DNA from: Cryptomeria japonica
Lineage: Eukaryota > Streptophyta > Pinopsida > Cupressales > Cupressaceae
Direction: 5' to 3'
DNA: 64,000 bases
Assembly (NCBI RefSeq): GCF_030272615.1
Contig: NC_081414.1
Span: 763,697,413 to 763,761,412 of the forward strand
Shown here: piece by piece, positions 49,918-61,970 of the stretch
How the letters are laid out: each line of letters begins with the position of its first letter
Numbering within the stretch: position 1 is the first letter of the stretch
Position numbers and translations under genes: made by a program
The notes under the pieces: generated by a model
What the model was told of the DNA's origin: nothing
What the model saw: the letters and a program-made list of their open reading frames with translations, nothing else
Database searches by the model: none

Positions 49918-51477
49918 TCCAAGGAACAATCATTTGCTTCTATTCTGTCAAGTATGGAAAAACAAATACAGCTAAAAGATCAAGGAAATAGAGAATATTT
50001 GATATCACAAATACCACTCTCTACTAAATCCTTGGGAAAACCATCAAACTCTACACAACGACCAGTTGTAAAACATCTCCCAATATTTGGTGGAGCATTT
50101 ATTAGTGATAGGACCTTATCAGAGGAAACAGAAGACAAAGATGTGCTATAGTGGCTATACAGGGATGAAGAGGTCAAACAAAAGATCAACAATGTTCGTA
50201 CACCTACAGAAAAATATGGAAAAGGATTTAGCATCCTCAGAAAGATGGGATACACTGGAACCGGTCCTATAGGGAAGAGAAAAGAAGGTATCTTAGAACC
50301 TATCCAACCTTATACTCATCAAGCTATAGACAAATCAGGCATAGGGTATGGACAAGCTAATTCACCAAAAGATACATGTTTTAGTCAACAACAAGAAGAA
50401 TATGAGAACAGACAAGAACAACTTGTTATTGAAAGGGAGCAACAAGCACAAACAATGAAATGGGAAAAGCAGCAAGCTTCAGATCAACAAGAAAAACAAA
50501 CCAAAAGTACCTCTCAAGTAGCATTAAATCTTGATCAAAACAAGCATGATCCTAGTACAAATCTAGGAGAGCTCATAACAAGGTTGATAGAACTCAATCT
50601 CAGTCCTGAAGAAGTTGAACATGAAAGAAGACAAGATATATTAAGAATAACAAAAGAAATGTTGTATGATAAAATCTGTAGATTACAAGTTGTCATTGAG
50701 ACAGATACTAATGAGTGGGAATGGGATTCCTATCATTCTAAAGACTCGACTGAAGAAAGTTTCTTTGAAGGAGATGTATAAGTCGATATAGTTCACACGT
50801 ATGCAGGACAAATGTCAAGAACTAGTTCACTTGAATTAGAACCACATTTGACTAACTGGGACTTAATTGAGGACGATAAGGATTTTCTTATACAAGGTCA
50901 TTCTGAGGAGAGTACTGTTCTAGACATGGACCTACGTACTGAAAACTTTGACACATATATCATGACCCTTAATACCCTTGAAACATCTCAACCTAATGAC
51001 CACTTACCTCTACTACATCCTGAGCTTATTGATTGGGAAAATGAAGGACATACAGCCATTGATACCTTTCCAAACGACCATGTCATATCTGTATGTCTTA
51101 ATGCAATCGAACCCGTAACAACTCTCACCAAGAATTTCAGCAACACATCTTCTAGTCAAGTGGGTGCCAAATCTCCTAGTCGCAAAAATGAAAATAAAGA
51201 AAATAACATCAGGTCTAATGCTGAAAACCATTTATTGGCAACATTAGATCGAGAAAAAGTAAAAACAAAGGATGCATCCAATAGTGAAAACCTCCTTGAG
51301 GCACCGAAAGATGGGATATATGACACTTTATCTGAACACTATCAAGAAAGGTCATCCATTTTGATTGAACCAACAGAGGCGGTTAACATTGGCACAACAG
51401 AGCAACCAAAGATTCTTCATCCAGCGACTTCTCTATCAGAAAAAGAAATGCAGCAGTATATAGAATTTTTCAAATGA
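49918..51477 (+). pseudogene. Gypsy G protease-RT linker with G-patch-like motif
   Basis: Same frame as Gag, three stops (50149, 50779, 51475). At about 50218-50300 it reads YGKGFSILRKMGYTGTGPIG then KRKEGILEPIQ, matching the G-patch pattern (G..ILxKMGYxxGxGxGKxxxGIxxPI). G-patch motifs bind nucleic acid or helicases and follow protease in betaretroviruses and some plant elements. The remainder is Glu/Gln-rich or acidic and unassigned. Confidence 0.7.
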
Positions 51478-52855
51478 CGACAAATCAATTTTGCGTGGTC
51501 ATATGCAGACATGCCAAGGTTAAATCCAGAACTTATTATGCATCACTTGAATGTTAATCCAAGAGATAAACCAGTCAAACAGAAGTTAAGGAAAATGCAT
51601 CTGCATATTGCTCTTCTAGTCAAAGAAGAACTAAAGAAATTACTAGATGTCCGATTCATCAGACCTATAGCATATCCTCAATGGGTATCTAACATTGTTC
51701 CTATTTCAAAACTAGATAAAAGCATCAGAATATGCACAGACTTCAGATATCTTAAGAACGCATGCCCAAAGGATGACTTTCCTTTGCCTAACATTGACAT
51801 CATTGTGGATTTAACTGCAGGACACTCCATGTTTTCTATAATGGATGGTTTCTCTGGATACAATCAGATCAAAATAGCACCCGAAGATCAAGAAAAGACA
51901 GCTTTTACATGCCCATGGGGTACTTTCTGCTAGAACGTCATGCCTTTTGGATTAAAGAATGCAGGTGCTACATATCAAAGAGCTATGACAACTATATTTC
52001 ATGACATGATGCATACAGTCATGGAAGACTATGTGGATGACATATTAGCTAAATCATACAACAGAGAAGAACATATAGACATACTGGAAAAGTTATTTGA
52101 TAGATTAGAACAATACAAGGTAAGCCTAAACCCTAAGAAATGTGCCTTCGGTGTTACTTCAGGAAAGCTATTGGGATACATTGTTTCAGCAAGAAGAATT
52201 GAAGTAGATCCAGCTAAGGTAAAAGCAATCATGGAAATGGCATCTCCCAAGAATATCAGTCAACTAAGATCACTACAAGGAAGACTCCAGTCAATCAAAA
52301 GATTTGTGGCTCAATTAGCAGATAAATGTCAACCATTCACTCACCTATTGCATAAACATGTTAATTTCAAGTGGGACCACCAATGTGAAGAAGCATTCAA
52401 CAAGATCAAGGCATATCTCATGCAACCACCTATTCTAATGTCACCAATCCCAGGAAAACCATTATTACTCTATGTATCAACTACCGAAGCATCATTGGGA
52501 GTTTTGCTCACACAAGAGGATAATGAAGGAAAAGAGCGAGCCATCTACTACATCAGCAGAACACTAGTGGGATATGAGGTTAACTATTCATCAACAGAAA
52601 AAGCATTCTTGGTAGTAGTTTTTGCTTCTCAAAAACTATGACACTATCTACTATCTCACTCCATCAAGTTGATAGCTAAAATTGATCCTCTGAAGTATTT
52701 GCTCAGCAAAGCCACATTGATAGGATGACTAGCAAAATGGATCATGATTATAAGCGAGTTTGATATCAAATATGTTGACAGAAAATCTATCAAGGGACAA
52801 GTCATCGCAGATCAACTAGCAGAGACACCACTTCAAGATAATCATCCTCTATAGA
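51478..52855 (+). pseudogene. Gypsy G reverse transcriptase and RNase H
   Basis: RT: HHLNVNPRDKPVKQKLRKMH, YPQWVSNIVPI, RICTDFRYLKNACPKDDFPL, FSIMDGFSGYNQIKI, VMPFGLKNAGATYQRAM and YVDDIL (catalytic). RNase H follows: LYVSTTEASLGVLLTQED (the usual D of this motif is T here) and YYISRTLVGYEVNYS. In-frame stops at 51931, 52639, 52726 and 52852. Confidence 0.95.
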
Positions 52856-53281
52856 TTGATTTTCCTGATGCTGATCCTAACAATTACAACAAAAGCATGG
52901 CAACTATACTTTTATGGTTCATATACACAACATAGATCAGGAGCAGGAATTCTTTTCATCACAGCACAAGGGCATACAATCCCAAAAGCATACAAATTAA
53001 GCTTTTCATGCACAAACAATATAGCAGAGTATGAAGCATTGGTAACAGGTATCAAAATGGCTGTAGAATGGAATATTAAACAACTTCAAGTCTTTGGAGA
53101 CTCTCAGCTTGTCATTAATCAAATCAATGATAACTATCAAACAAAAGATGACAAACTCATGCCTTATAAAAAGATAGTGGATGATTTCAAGAAACACTTT
53201 ATAGAAATAACTTTTGAACAGATCCCCAGAAATTACAACAAAGCAGCAGACGCCATGGCTACACTTGCTTCTCTATTGTAG
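52856..53281 (+). pseudogene. Gypsy G second (archaeal-type) RNase H
   Basis: WQLYFYGSYTQHRSGAGI, NNIAEYEALVTGIKMA, VFGDSQLVINQ and YNKAADAMATLASL match the archaeal-type RNase H. The first Asp (usual FDGS) is Tyr in FYGS, so catalysis is likely lost. It sits one frame from the preceding domain; the shift is at about 52890. Confidence 0.92.
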
Positions 53282-54649
53282 ACACAGGAAAATCAAGAGC
53301 GTTATGAATTCCTAGTTGAAGAGTTGTTTCATCCCGCCTATAATTGTCCTGATTCCCAAACCATCTGTCAACTTATTGGACATGATTCCTCTCGCTATGC
53401 CCAAACTTACACATACTTGAAAGATAATATCTTACCTCCTGACCTATCCAAGAACCAAAAGAGAAATTTTATTTGCCAATCCTCTCATTATACTCTCGTC
53501 GTAGATACCCTATATAAACAAGGTCTAAACGGTACTCTCTTAAGATGTCTTGAACAAGAAGAATCTGAGAAGGCCTTACATGAAGTCCATAACGGCATTT
53601 GTGACACTTATTCAAGTGGTCTTACCCTTTCGAAGAAACTCATACGCTTGGGCTACTATTGGCCGACTATGGAATGAGATTCTTTTAAGATAGCAAGAAC
53701 ATGCAAACAATGTCAGATCCATGGGAACTTGATTCATGCACCAGCACAAGAACTACATGTTTTAGCAACATCTTGGCCTTTTTGTCAATGGGGACTTGAT
53801 CTAGTAGGAAAGATAAATCCTTTCTCATCTAATGGACACAAATTCATCCTGGTAGCTACTAAATATTTCACAAAATGGATTGAAGTTGTACCTCTCATCA
53901 ATATCATAGGAAAACAAATTGCTGCATTTATCTTGAATTACATCTTCTGTCTCTATGGAATACCAATGACCATTATCACTGATAATGGGCGACCATTCAA
54001 GAATCAAGATGTAAAAGAGCTATGTGAGAAGTTCAAAATCCAACACAGATTCTTCACACCATATTATCCACAGGGAAATGGGCAAGTAGAAGCATCTAAC
54101 AAAACTCTCCTAAAAATTCTTAAAAAGATAGTGAACGATGCTGGGAAAGATTGGCATATCCAACTAAACCCTGCTCTATGGGCCTACCGCACCAGTATTC
54201 GCACACCGACAAGTGCCACACTTTTCTCTCTTGTATGTGGAGCAAAATCCATATTGCCAATCGAAGTGGAGATACCCTCTCTATGTGTGTCACTAAAAGG
54301 ACTCATCCTAGATGAAGAACAAAGAGTATCTAGACTGCAAGAGTTAGAACTAATCCATGAACGAAGAAAAAATGCCTTTGATCATCTAAAGGTATATCAA
54401 CAAAGAATGTGTCGGAGCTATAATCATAAGGTCAAACCAAGAATCTTTCAAGTTGGAGAACTAGTGCTAAAAGAAAATCCACGCAACTAGGCAGATCGAG
54501 AAAAGAAAGGAAAGTTTGAACCAAACTGATTAGGTCCATTTGTGGTCACAGCAGTATTTGGGTCAGGAGCATATCAGTTATCAACACAGGATGGAGATCA
54601 GCTCGAGGAACCTATCAATAGCATGCACCTGAAGAGGTTCTATGTCTGA
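53282..54649 (+). pseudogene. Gypsy G integrase
   Basis: HHCC region: ALHEVHNGICDTYSSG (second His replaced by Tyr) and CKQCQIHG. Core: FCQWGLDLVG (D), TIITDNGRPFKNQ (D) and QGNGQVEASNKTLL (E), all three present. C-terminus: QVGELVLKENPRN, a stop, GPFVVTAVFGSGAYQL, HLKRFYV and final TGA 54647. Stops at 53279, 53675, 54488 and 54527. Confidence 0.95.
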
Positions 54650-55880
54650 AAAATCAGAAAAAATCAAAAACAGGGAAAAATCAAAAAAATCCTAAAAAGT
54701 GAAAAAGCAGAAAATCCAAAAAAATCAAATATCAGAAAAAGTGCAATAAAAATAGATGGTGAAAACCTGGCAAACAGGCGCTATCTATCGGCTAGCTCTT
54801 CCATCTATTGGTTCATGCATTTTTCTGCTTGCATTCATTTTCCATTAGCGCTGATCATCATGAAGCCTTTATACATATGCAGACATCCCAGGTGGCTTCT
54901 TACCATGGTTTTGATCATTGGATATATCATAACAAATTTGTTTCTAGGCTTGGGGCAAAATCCTACACCTAGTTGGGGGCAAACTCTTGATCAATTTTGA
55001 GCTTAATCAAACAAGTAGACCAAACAGTTAGACAAATCTTATCGAACAAAAACTGAGACAAATCCAACATTGAACACAAGATCAGACTATCAACTATCAA
55101 GCTATCACAAAATCAATCTAAGCACATCCCATACTTTTTAGTGGAATAATATCTTTTAAATGATTGATTGTAACATGATTGTTCAACTTTTCTATATTGC
55201 TTTTCACTATCATGATTTCTGAGTGACTCTAGGATGTCTTTGACTAGAGGAACAAGGAAGAAACATGATATTTTTCTTGTCTGCTATCTGAAAATTAATC
55301 ATGAATATGTGCAAATTTGTCTCGGGACATGATCATCAGAATATCATTGAAGACATTTCCAATTTGCGTATTGAAATGATTAATACTGCATGTTTTACAC
55401 AAACAACACTTAGGTCATCTCGGTTCAATTATACCTCAATGCTTGTGTTAACTTGCTATATCAAAATCCAGGAAAGAAGTGCTTAGGTCATCATGGTTTA
55501 ATTATACCATCAATGTTTGCACTCACTTCCCACATTTCAAAATCTCAATGATGAAAAAAATGCAAAATAATCCAGTGACTGGTCTGGTCATAGCTTTGCA
55601 TTTCATTTACATTTTAGCTTGCATGGATCCCAAAAGCTCTTTTTATCCAAGGTCAAATCTATCGCAAGAATCATCAAAGTATCATCAAAAGTGTATACAT
55701 AATCAGAATGATGATTCATATCTCTCTAGATATTGTCAACTCAGCAAAAATCTTATGCTATCTCCCTCAAATGCATCAACATCAACATATCCAAAGATTT
55801 CTACAACTGATATCAACAAACTGTCAGTTCTTTATCTAATCACTCTTACCAAATAAAATCAATCAATCAAACCTAATCAA
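54650..55880 (+). other. 3' non-coding region of Gypsy G
   Basis: Begins with A-rich AAATCA repeats (54660-54750). Contains GGGGCAAA words and two copies of a 60-bp block, CTTAGGTCATC.CGGTT.AA, at 55411 and 55485. No gene. Confidence 0.6.
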
Positions 55881-55882
55881 CT

Positions 55883-56167
55883 CATGTCTTATACAGGATG
55901 TATCCTTCCTGAAACCAGACATGATCATCAATGTCTTATACAGGATGAATCCTTCCTGAAACCAGACGTTATGATCATCCATGTCTTATATAGGATGGAT
56001 CCTTCCTGACACCAAACAAATTGATTTTGACTCATGTCTTATACAAGATGTATCCTTCCTGAAACCAGACATGATCATCAATGTCTTATACAAGATGAAT
56101 CCTTCCTGAAACTAGATGTTATGATCATCCATGTCTTATATAGGATGAATCCTTCCTGAAACCAGAC
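55883..56167 (+). repeat. Six-unit tandem array in the 3' region of Gypsy G
   Basis: ATGTCTTATACAGGATG...TCCTTCCTGAAACCAGAC starts at 55883, 55931, 55981, 56034, 56081 and 56131. The first three and last three units form two copies of a 150-bp higher-order repeat. Confidence 0.93.
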
Positions 56168-56446
56168 TAAATCAAATCAATCAAGATTTTTCAGTCTTAC
56201 TGATCTAGGCAATCAAGCTAATCAAATAACACGCACTTTCATCAAACAACAGTTGCAGAAATCAAATCAAATCTATCGGGATATCAATCTTGCAAAAACT
56301 CCGAAGATCAATTATCTCAATTGATCTACCGAGGGGGCATAATTATATAGGAATCTAGCAATCAAGAGCTGGGGCATCCTATCAAATCAATATCAACATC
56401 AAAATGAGATTATTCTTTGAATCAATGCGTCATCACACCTCGCTTC

Positions 56447-56460
56447 AAAGAGGGGCAAAA
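56447..56460 (+). other. Polypurine tract of Gypsy G
   Basis: AAGAGGGGCAAAA directly before TGTTTAGACC. Confidence 0.85.
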
Positions 56461-57411
56461 TGTTTAGACCTAAAAATGGTCTGAAGATAATTAATTAAAT
56501 AAGCAATTATTTAATTAATCTCTCCTTCCCAATTTAATTGAATTCACTAAGCAATTTGATTAAATTTCCCTTTTTATCTACTTATTAATAAATGTAAGGA
56601 TTTATTAAATAGGTTCATTTCATTTCACCCCTTTAATTAATTAATTCAAATTAATTAAATTCCCTCCACCAAAATCATTTCTTCCAACTCCTAATTAATT
56701 AAAACAATTCAAATTCATGAGTTGTTGAAACCAATTAGCCATTTGCCTATTAAATGAATTTCTAAATTCAAAACCTAACCCATTCTACCTACCACCTTGT
56801 CCCCTTTCATCCAACATCTTCTAGAACCTTTGTGACACTTGTCACTAAGTGTTCCCTTTAATCCAACTCCATTTGCCATCTTCCTCCAATTTAACAATTG
56901 GTATCTTCAGATCAATCTCAAGCGTTGAATCCTGCCACATCACTCCTAGCCTTGGAAAATCCTATAAATAGACCTCATTTTGGAGCTCATTGGGTCCCAA
57001 TTTCATATGATTTTTACATATCATTTGATCCCTTCTCATTTGTAGCTTAAACATTGTTACTATAGGCATCTAGCTTATAGTGTATCAGTTTTAGCAATGT
57101 TATCCTGCTCATTTCAGCTTAACTCTTAGCTTAATCATGCTAGGATAATCATGAATTCATATAGCTTAATCATGCTATCATGCTAGATCATGCATCTGAA
57201 TCATTCAAATCCTCCATCTAAGTGTAGTCAAGTCACTGGAATTTGCATACTAAGATCTGAGAGCAAAATTCATACTCACATTTACTAGGAGGCAATAAGT
57301 CGATTAGCTATGGTTTTGCGTTTCATTGATTATATCTTCTAACCATTGCTTGTAATGATTTATTGAGTGCATTGTGTTTGTAGGTACAAGTACACTTCAT
57401 AGAGCACTACA
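56461..57411 (+). repeat. 3' LTR of Gypsy G
   Basis: 951 bp, TGTTTAGACC...CACTACA, with TATAAATA at 56963-56970. Confidence 0.96.
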
Positions 57412-57466
57412 GTATCAATTCCCACAACATCTCTTCATCTCTCTCATATTCCTTCTCTATTTCCAT
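57412..57466 (-). pseudogene. F-box gene, start codon and first codons
   Basis: ATG at 57466, MEIEKEYERDEEMLWELI, reaching the Gypsy target duplication GTATC. Frame and sequence continue at 44449. The next upstream bases are an AT-rich likely 5' flank. Confidence 0.7.
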
Positions 57467-58765
57467 CGATACAACTCAATTGTGATCTAAGAACCAGAAA
57501 GAATAATTTCCCTAATATCAAAATGATTTTATGTGGAATAGCTTACTGTGAACTTTGAGGGCATTGTTATTTTCTTTTATATGTGGTTATTGTAGAGCAA
57601 ACCACTTGATTTTATGCTTAACTATGATTAAGCCGACATGATGTTGCATTTGTACTTGTCAAACTCAATCATTGTAAGCATAAATTTTGACTTATGTAAA
57701 ACTACTATGGAGAAGGAGTTTATTTAATTATTTTAAAAGTATATATTTATGTGATAAATTTATTTTCAAATGGTCTATTTATCTAATTTAGAAAAAAAAT
57801 ATAAACATCTTAAAATTTATATTATTCAATATTTCTATTAATGTTGAGAGACATTCTACAATGATAACAAGAGGTGGAGTGTAAAGACTCGAATGTGCAA
57901 ACTCTTACCCTTGATCTTAAATTTGATAGGGATTTGCATATCAAAATATTAATATTAAAGTAATTTATATATCTTAAATAAGACTCATTTTAGTTTAGTT
58001 TGGAACTATTGTATTTCCTACATATTATGTTTATTATTAAATATTCATATTTTGATGCATACTATTTACTTGTGTATAATAAAACAAACAGCTTTGGAGC
58101 ACTTTTTCAACAACTGCGATGGGCTAGCTGGTTGTCTATTATTTTCATGTTTTGCTTTGATTTTTTGCTATTTCGTTGTTGTTTGCTGCTATTTTTTGTT
58201 TGGTACATTTTTGTTGTCTCTTCCTTTGGTTGTTGCTTGTTGTTCTTTTGTGCTTTAACGTTCTATTTCTCTTCATTTAAAAGATTATGGGCACTTTCAA
58301 AACCATACTTAACTTAATAAAAAAATATTTTGACATGTAAATGTTTATTTAATAAAAAAAAAAAGAGTCTTTGTTAAATACCAATGTAAAATGCCTTTTT
58401 CCATTGATAATAAACTTAATAGCTTCCAAATAATCAAAACATAAAATTTATGTCTCTGCATCAAATAAATAAAACAAAAGAAATTTTATGCAATTAAAAT
58501 AGCTCCAAGTTGAAACAATTTTTAAATTGGTGTGTGTGTGTGTGTGTGTGTATACACATACAATTTTGGTTTTTTTTTCAAATAATATACAAAAAAAAAT
58601 TTAAGTAAATAAAATAGCTCCAAATTGAAGTATTTTTTAACTTTATATATTTAAGATATCTATATTAATATAAGTATATTTTAACAATTTATATTAATTC
58701 AAAAAAAAAAATTACCTTGTTATTTAATTGGTTCAAACCTCACTTGCTAAATTAATGTTGATAGG
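57467..58765. other. AT-rich flank of the F-box gene, with a small GT repeat
   Basis: No gene supported. A Phe/Leu/Cys-rich frame at 58000-58317 is T-rich low complexity. (GT)n at 58531-58552. Confidence 0.5.
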
Positions 58766-59873
58766 ATGAAGAACTCGAAGTAGCACTTGAAGACTATGAT
58801 GCTAAAAGGATGAAGAGCTTGAAGTTGCAAGATGAATTGAAGTCTGCAAAGGAATTCATTCATACCTTGCAGGAGAGGCTATCATCTATTCAACCTAAAA
58901 GAAAGAACTTTTGCAAAATCTGGATGATGAAGAGAATGATGCCCTTAAGGAACAAAGTCAGAAGCTAAGTCAGGAGAATGGTGTGATGAAGAATGAAATG
59001 CAAGCCATGACTATGAGGATGTCCAAGGAGATTGAAGACCAAAAGAAGAATGAAGAAAATCTTAGCAGATCTCTAAAAGATAGATCTGAGGAATGCATAA
59101 GGTTTGCGGATGAGAATGATGTGTTGAGAACTAAGTTGGTGCAATCACAGAAAAAAGAACAAGTGTTGGAAATAATGATGTCAATCCTAAGAAGTGATCT
59201 TGATGTTGCAAATGAATACAAAGAAAATTTTAGGGTTGGTTTTGCAAGGCTTGATGAATTATTGAAGGATCAAAGAGACACTGGAGACACCAGAGGTCTT
59301 GGATTTGACCATGGAGAAAGCTCTGGTACTACAAATTAGGAGAATCCACCAAACATCCAGAATTAGAAATCACCGGTATGGCAATCAAACACACATAAAT
59401 TTAATGGTAGATGCTTTGTTTGTAATAAGTTTGGTCATAGAGCAAGTCAATGCAGAAATAGAGCAAATTAGAATAATAATGATGTTCTCGATCGGTGTTC
59501 AAAATGTAATAAGTATGGTCATATGACAGAAGATTGTAGAATGAATATTAGATGTCATGCATGTGGAAAGTTTGGACATATGGCTAATCAATGTAGGTCG
59601 AAGAATGGTCAAGGACTCAACAAAGCAATTCAGAAAAATAATGTCACTTGCTATGCATGCAACAAAATAGGACATATTGCCAAATATTGCAGAAGAAAGA
59701 ACAAGTCGGTAGGAAATGATGAGAAAGAAAAAAAAAAGGTTGAAGACATCCAAAATGAGCACGAGAGGAAATGGGTTAGGAAATATGAAGATCAACCGAC
59801 AGAGAAAATCAACCCAGTTACTCAATTGACAAAGCAAAATGTTCCTGCACCGAGAGGAAACTTATCCGGTAAC
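58766..59873 (+). pseudogene. Retroelement Gag with four CCHC zinc knuckles
   Basis: First part is a charged coiled coil (DEELEVALEDYDAKRMK, then after a frameshift near 58910 LDDEENDALKEQSQKL). From 59409 come four knuckles: C-F-V-C...H..C, C-S-K-C...H..C, C-H-A-C...H..C and C-Y-A-C...H..C, all CX2CX4HX4C. A basic tail ends in TAA 59871. Three stops before and between the knuckles. Looks like the C-terminal half of a large Gag. No protease or pol follows. Confidence 0.75.
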
Positions 59874-60244
59874 TAAGGCACTAGCCTTAGGGGGGAGAAA
59901 ATTAATGATGAATCTTGCATTACCCTTGGTAGAGGTCTGAAATCCCATTTCAGATCTTAGAGAAGACAGTCTGGACATTCACTAGTACTGAGATAATAGA
60001 TTTTGAATCTAGTATGATATGCTGGCATGCATTAATGATAATGACAAATTAGGGTTTTCGCAGAATAAAAGGGAAATATTGGTTCATTTTCAATCACACT
60101 GCATTGAGAGTGAAACAGAGTGAGTTCAAGGCGATCAAAATCATTTCAAGTGAATTTCAGTGCATTCACAACGTATTTTCAAAATCTTTCACCAGTGAAG
60201 TTTGTGAGGTATTTTTTTGTTTTTCGAGCTGTCTTTTGTTTGCA
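59874..60244 (+). other. Leader before the additional ORF
   Basis: GGGGGGAGAAAATT follows the Gag stop, and 60045-60240 matches 35432-35632 (AAATTAGGGTTTT.GCAGAAT onward). No frame. Confidence 0.6.
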
Positions 60245-61970
60245 ATGGCTTCTGGATCATCTTCCACTCCAGTAGGTGTAGCTACCCCTATTTTTGTCAA
60301 CATCAAGGACAGTCCACACCCTGTTTTCAAGCAATTCCCTTAGATTGTGAAAGTCAATGATTCAGTTGGCACATTTTCTAGGGTTCCTGAAGGAGTTTTG
60401 TATGTCGAAGATGTTCATGCATGCATTCACTACACTTTGAAGGATTTGGGTTCTACTAAAATCAAGAACATGTATATTGGCACTTTGCTGAACCAAGATG
60501 GGTCGATTAAACCGAAATTTCAAATTCTGAAGGATCAGGGTTTTACCGACATTTTGGAGATGACAAAATTTGAAGATGAATTGATCTGGTATGTACTGAG
60601 CTGAGTCCATGGTGAATTCATATGGCTAGACCGACCCCAGAAGATCACCAAGGAGGTTATTCATGCGATCACCGATTTACCCCAGACCGGTCTAGCCCGT
60701 GGAAGGAATAAGATATATAACAATGAGGTGGATAAGTTAACTGGTGCAACATCTAACAACCAATCAATGAGAATTAGCATTATCAAAAACAAAGCATTTC
60801 AATTTGCAAGCATGATCATTGGTTACAAGGTAACCCAATAAAATCCATTGAACTCTATTTCCAGTTCATGCATTCATTGTTCTTACAAAATGATTAAGGA
60901 GAATGAAAAGGTAGATCTATGTCAATGGATGTCTGATGAATTGATAAATAACCTAGGAAAGATTAAGGGTGAGAAGAAGGGTGTTTTCTGGTATGGCAAC
61001 CTTGTTGTCTATTTAATGCTTTTCTTTCTGAATGAGTTACTCGAAACTGGTAAGACCCAATGGGAATTTGATATATCGGTAGAAAAACAAATCAAAGATG
61101 CTATAACGAATATGGGACAAGATAGGGACTCCAACAAGGCAATGAAGAAGAGAGAAAGAGTTCCAAAGCATATAGTTGATAAATACTCAACTAAAATTTG
61201 TTTTATGGTAAAGAAGCATGAAACACTGATAGAAGCAATGCAACCAAGGAAGATCTGGATAACAGAAATGGGCTATGAGGTAGATACTGAGATCTTGGAC
61301 TTGTATACCAAGACTCTTATTGATGCCCTAGTTGATGAAGCAAAGAAATCTTTTGGGACTACAAAGCAAAAAGAAATTGAAGTTGAGATTGGATTCAGTA
61401 AAAAGAAAAAGGGCAGGAAAGATCAAGATGGTTGGGGAAGTTGTGCAGAAGATGTCCTCTAAGATAAAACAGATCATACGAGTCGCTGAAGGGTCATCTC
61501 CAGTAGTAGTGCAGGCTTCATTGACAGCTACAACTAGAAAGGGTGTAGTAAAGAGGAAGAAACCAAAGACTTATATTGCCCCAGTTACATGGGGTTCTCA
61601 TACTGATGGTGTACACTCACAGACTCCCAAAACTTTCATTAGGATACCAAGGAAGAAGGGTGAGTAAGTAAAGAAGCAGACAGTGAAGGTTACCCCTCTA
61701 ACAATGCCAAATAAAATTTTGAATGAGGGGAAGCCCACAGAGAAGAGAAAACCAGTTAAGAAGTCACTTCTACTCTCAACAAGAAGAAGAAATCAGGTGA
61801 AGATATATCTCTTGAATCCGGTAAGAGTGTTGATGTCATTCCTTCTCTTTCATTTGCTAATTTGACTGATCAAATCACTAAAGATGGAATGTTGAGTAAT
61901 ATAAAATATTACTATGTACATATGGGTGATATCGAGCAAATGGAGATAGAGGAATCAGTTTTCTTATACT
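60245..61970 (+). pseudogene. Additional ORF of the same retroelement
   Basis: ATG 60245: MASGSSSTPVGVATP. Continues with stops: DVHACIHYTLKDLGS, FIWLDRPQKITKEVIHAITD, NKAFQFASMIIGYKV, MSDELINNLGKIKGEKKGVF and IWITEMGYEVDTEIL, then a Lys-rich tail (KKKGRK, KRKKPK, KKKKSGED). Frame shifts near 61400 and 61755 are needed. Similar ORFs occur downstream of gag-pol in some plant elements. Function unknown. Cut by Copia D at 61971. Confidence 0.6.

Larger units (their letters stand above)
44450..57411 (+). mobile_element. Gypsy G: Tat-type Ty3/Gypsy retrotransposon
   Basis: LTRs 44450-45427 and 56461-57411, perfect GTATC target duplications (44445-44449 and 57412-57416), primer-site-like TTTGGCACCCACCGTGGGGC after the left LTR, and a purine tract before the right LTR. 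The plus-strand order is Gag, protease, spacer with a G-patch-like motif, RT, RNase H, archaeal-type RNase H, integrase. Gag of the YCxFH...GHxxxxC type and two RNase H domains mark the Tat lineage. All pol domains are in one frame except for one shift near 52890; about 14 in-frame stops. It lies inside the F-box gene. Confidence 0.96.

Noticed and set aside
58000-58317. 105-residue hydrophobic frame, possible membrane protein
   Set aside because: T-rich low-complexity DNA; no conserved pattern.
58725-58745. GGTTCAAAC resembling a tRNA T-arm
   Set aside because: No acceptor stem or anticodon arm around it.
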